Assembly (NCBI GenBank): GCA_041686695.1
Contig: JAWLDJ010000067.1
Coordinates: 1 to 12,285, forward strand
DNA from: T1Sed10-7 sp041686695
GTDB lineage: Bacteria; Actinomycetota; Nitriliruptoria; Nitriliruptorales; Nitriliruptoraceae
DNA length: 12,285 bases
Direction: 5' to 3'
Below, one piece after another: positions 12,209 to 12,285 of this stretch (its first letter is position 1; each line of letters starts with the position of its first letter). The position numbers were made by a program, and so were the translations under genes. The notes beneath the pieces were generated by a model. The model was not told the origin of the DNA. It saw only the letters and a program-made list of their open reading frames with translations, and did not search any database.

Positions 12209-12214
12209 ACGGTA
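12209..12214 (-). promoter_or_regulatory. Candidate -10 box (TACCGT) for the LLM gene
   Basis: TACCGT on the minus strand fits TANNNT and would give a leader of about 40 nt containing the AAGGAG ribosome-binding site. TTCGGG at 12237-12232 (17-nt spacer) is a poor -35. TTGC-GACT-GCAA, an inverted repeat at 12188-12199, lies just downstream of the predicted transcription start. Confidence 0.35.
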
Positions 12215-12221
12215 CCCGCAT

Positions 12222-12262
12222 GCACGCCCCACCCGAAGGCCACGCACGCCCCACCCGGAGGC
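12222..12262. repeat. 19-bp direct repeat at 22-bp period upstream of the LLM gene
   Basis: Copies at 12222-12240 and 12244-12262 differ at one base (GCACGCCCCACCCGAAGGC versus GGAGGC at the end). They lie 61-101 bp upstream of the LLM start and overlap the candidate -35 region. Confidence 0.8.
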
Positions 12263-12285
12263 ACTGGGTGGGTAGGTCGGGGACG

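Noticed and set aside
10176..12275. A 699-codon plus-strand open frame
   Set aside because: It runs antisense to the PfpI and LLM genes, both of which match known families. It begins inside the 22-bp repeat and has no recognisable domain. Long antisense frames are expected at this GC content.
1..12285. Mobile element, prophage or defence system
   Set aside because: No transposase, integrase, terminal inverted repeats, target-site duplication, tRNA or defence-type gene was seen; all recognised genes are ordinary chromosomal families.

Overview
The window is very GC-rich, uses many GTG starts and has TANNNT-type -10 boxes. It encodes an RsrA-type zinc anti-sigma factor beside an ECF sigma factor. 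Together these point to a high-GC actinomycete; a deep lineage such as Nitriliruptoria is my guess, not a demonstrated assignment. It reads as a chromosomal housekeeping and stress-response segment. I see no transposase, phage gene, tRNA, rRNA or CRISPR array.

Layout. On the left, a secreted coiled-coil M23 peptidase (minus strand, running off the left edge) diverges from a Ub-Mut7C/Mut7-C RNase-domain protein. Between them lies a GC-rich hexamer-based repeat interrupted by 100 Ns. Convergent to the Mut7-C gene is a YceH/DUF480 protein, followed on the same strand by a membrane-anchored SPOR-like protein and an OsmC-associated-type alpha/beta hydrolase. The hydrolase diverges from a SigR-like ECF sigma factor, whose gene overlaps that of its RsrA-like anti-sigma factor. 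Next come a lipoprotein and a DEAD-box RNA helicase (both minus), a two-gene plus-strand unit (double zinc-ribbon protein and spermidine-synthase-like SAM enzyme), and finally a PfpI/DJ-1 protein and a luciferase-like flavin oxidoreductase (both minus).

The most interesting locus is the hydrolase/sigma intergenic region. A perfect 9-bp inverted repeat places GGAAC-N18-GTT, the spacing and core of SigR/SigH-type promoters, on both strands. One palindrome could therefore act as a back-to-back promoter for the sigma factor (autoregulation) and the hydrolase. Each gene also has its own TAGCGT housekeeping-like -10 box, so each would have a basal and an inducible promoter. The anti-sigma factor keeps the RsrA zinc and disulfide residues at exactly the RsrA spacing, which supports a thiol-oxidative-stress switch.

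A second theme is repeats. Most spacers carry a short tandem repeat with its own unrelated unit (12, 13, 19-22, 24, about 30 and 41 bp), and several genes carry in-frame repeats (9, 18 and 30 bp). Starts of several genes were moved from the longest open frame, using ribosome-binding sites, signal peptides or -10 boxes placed 6-7 nt before the start codon.
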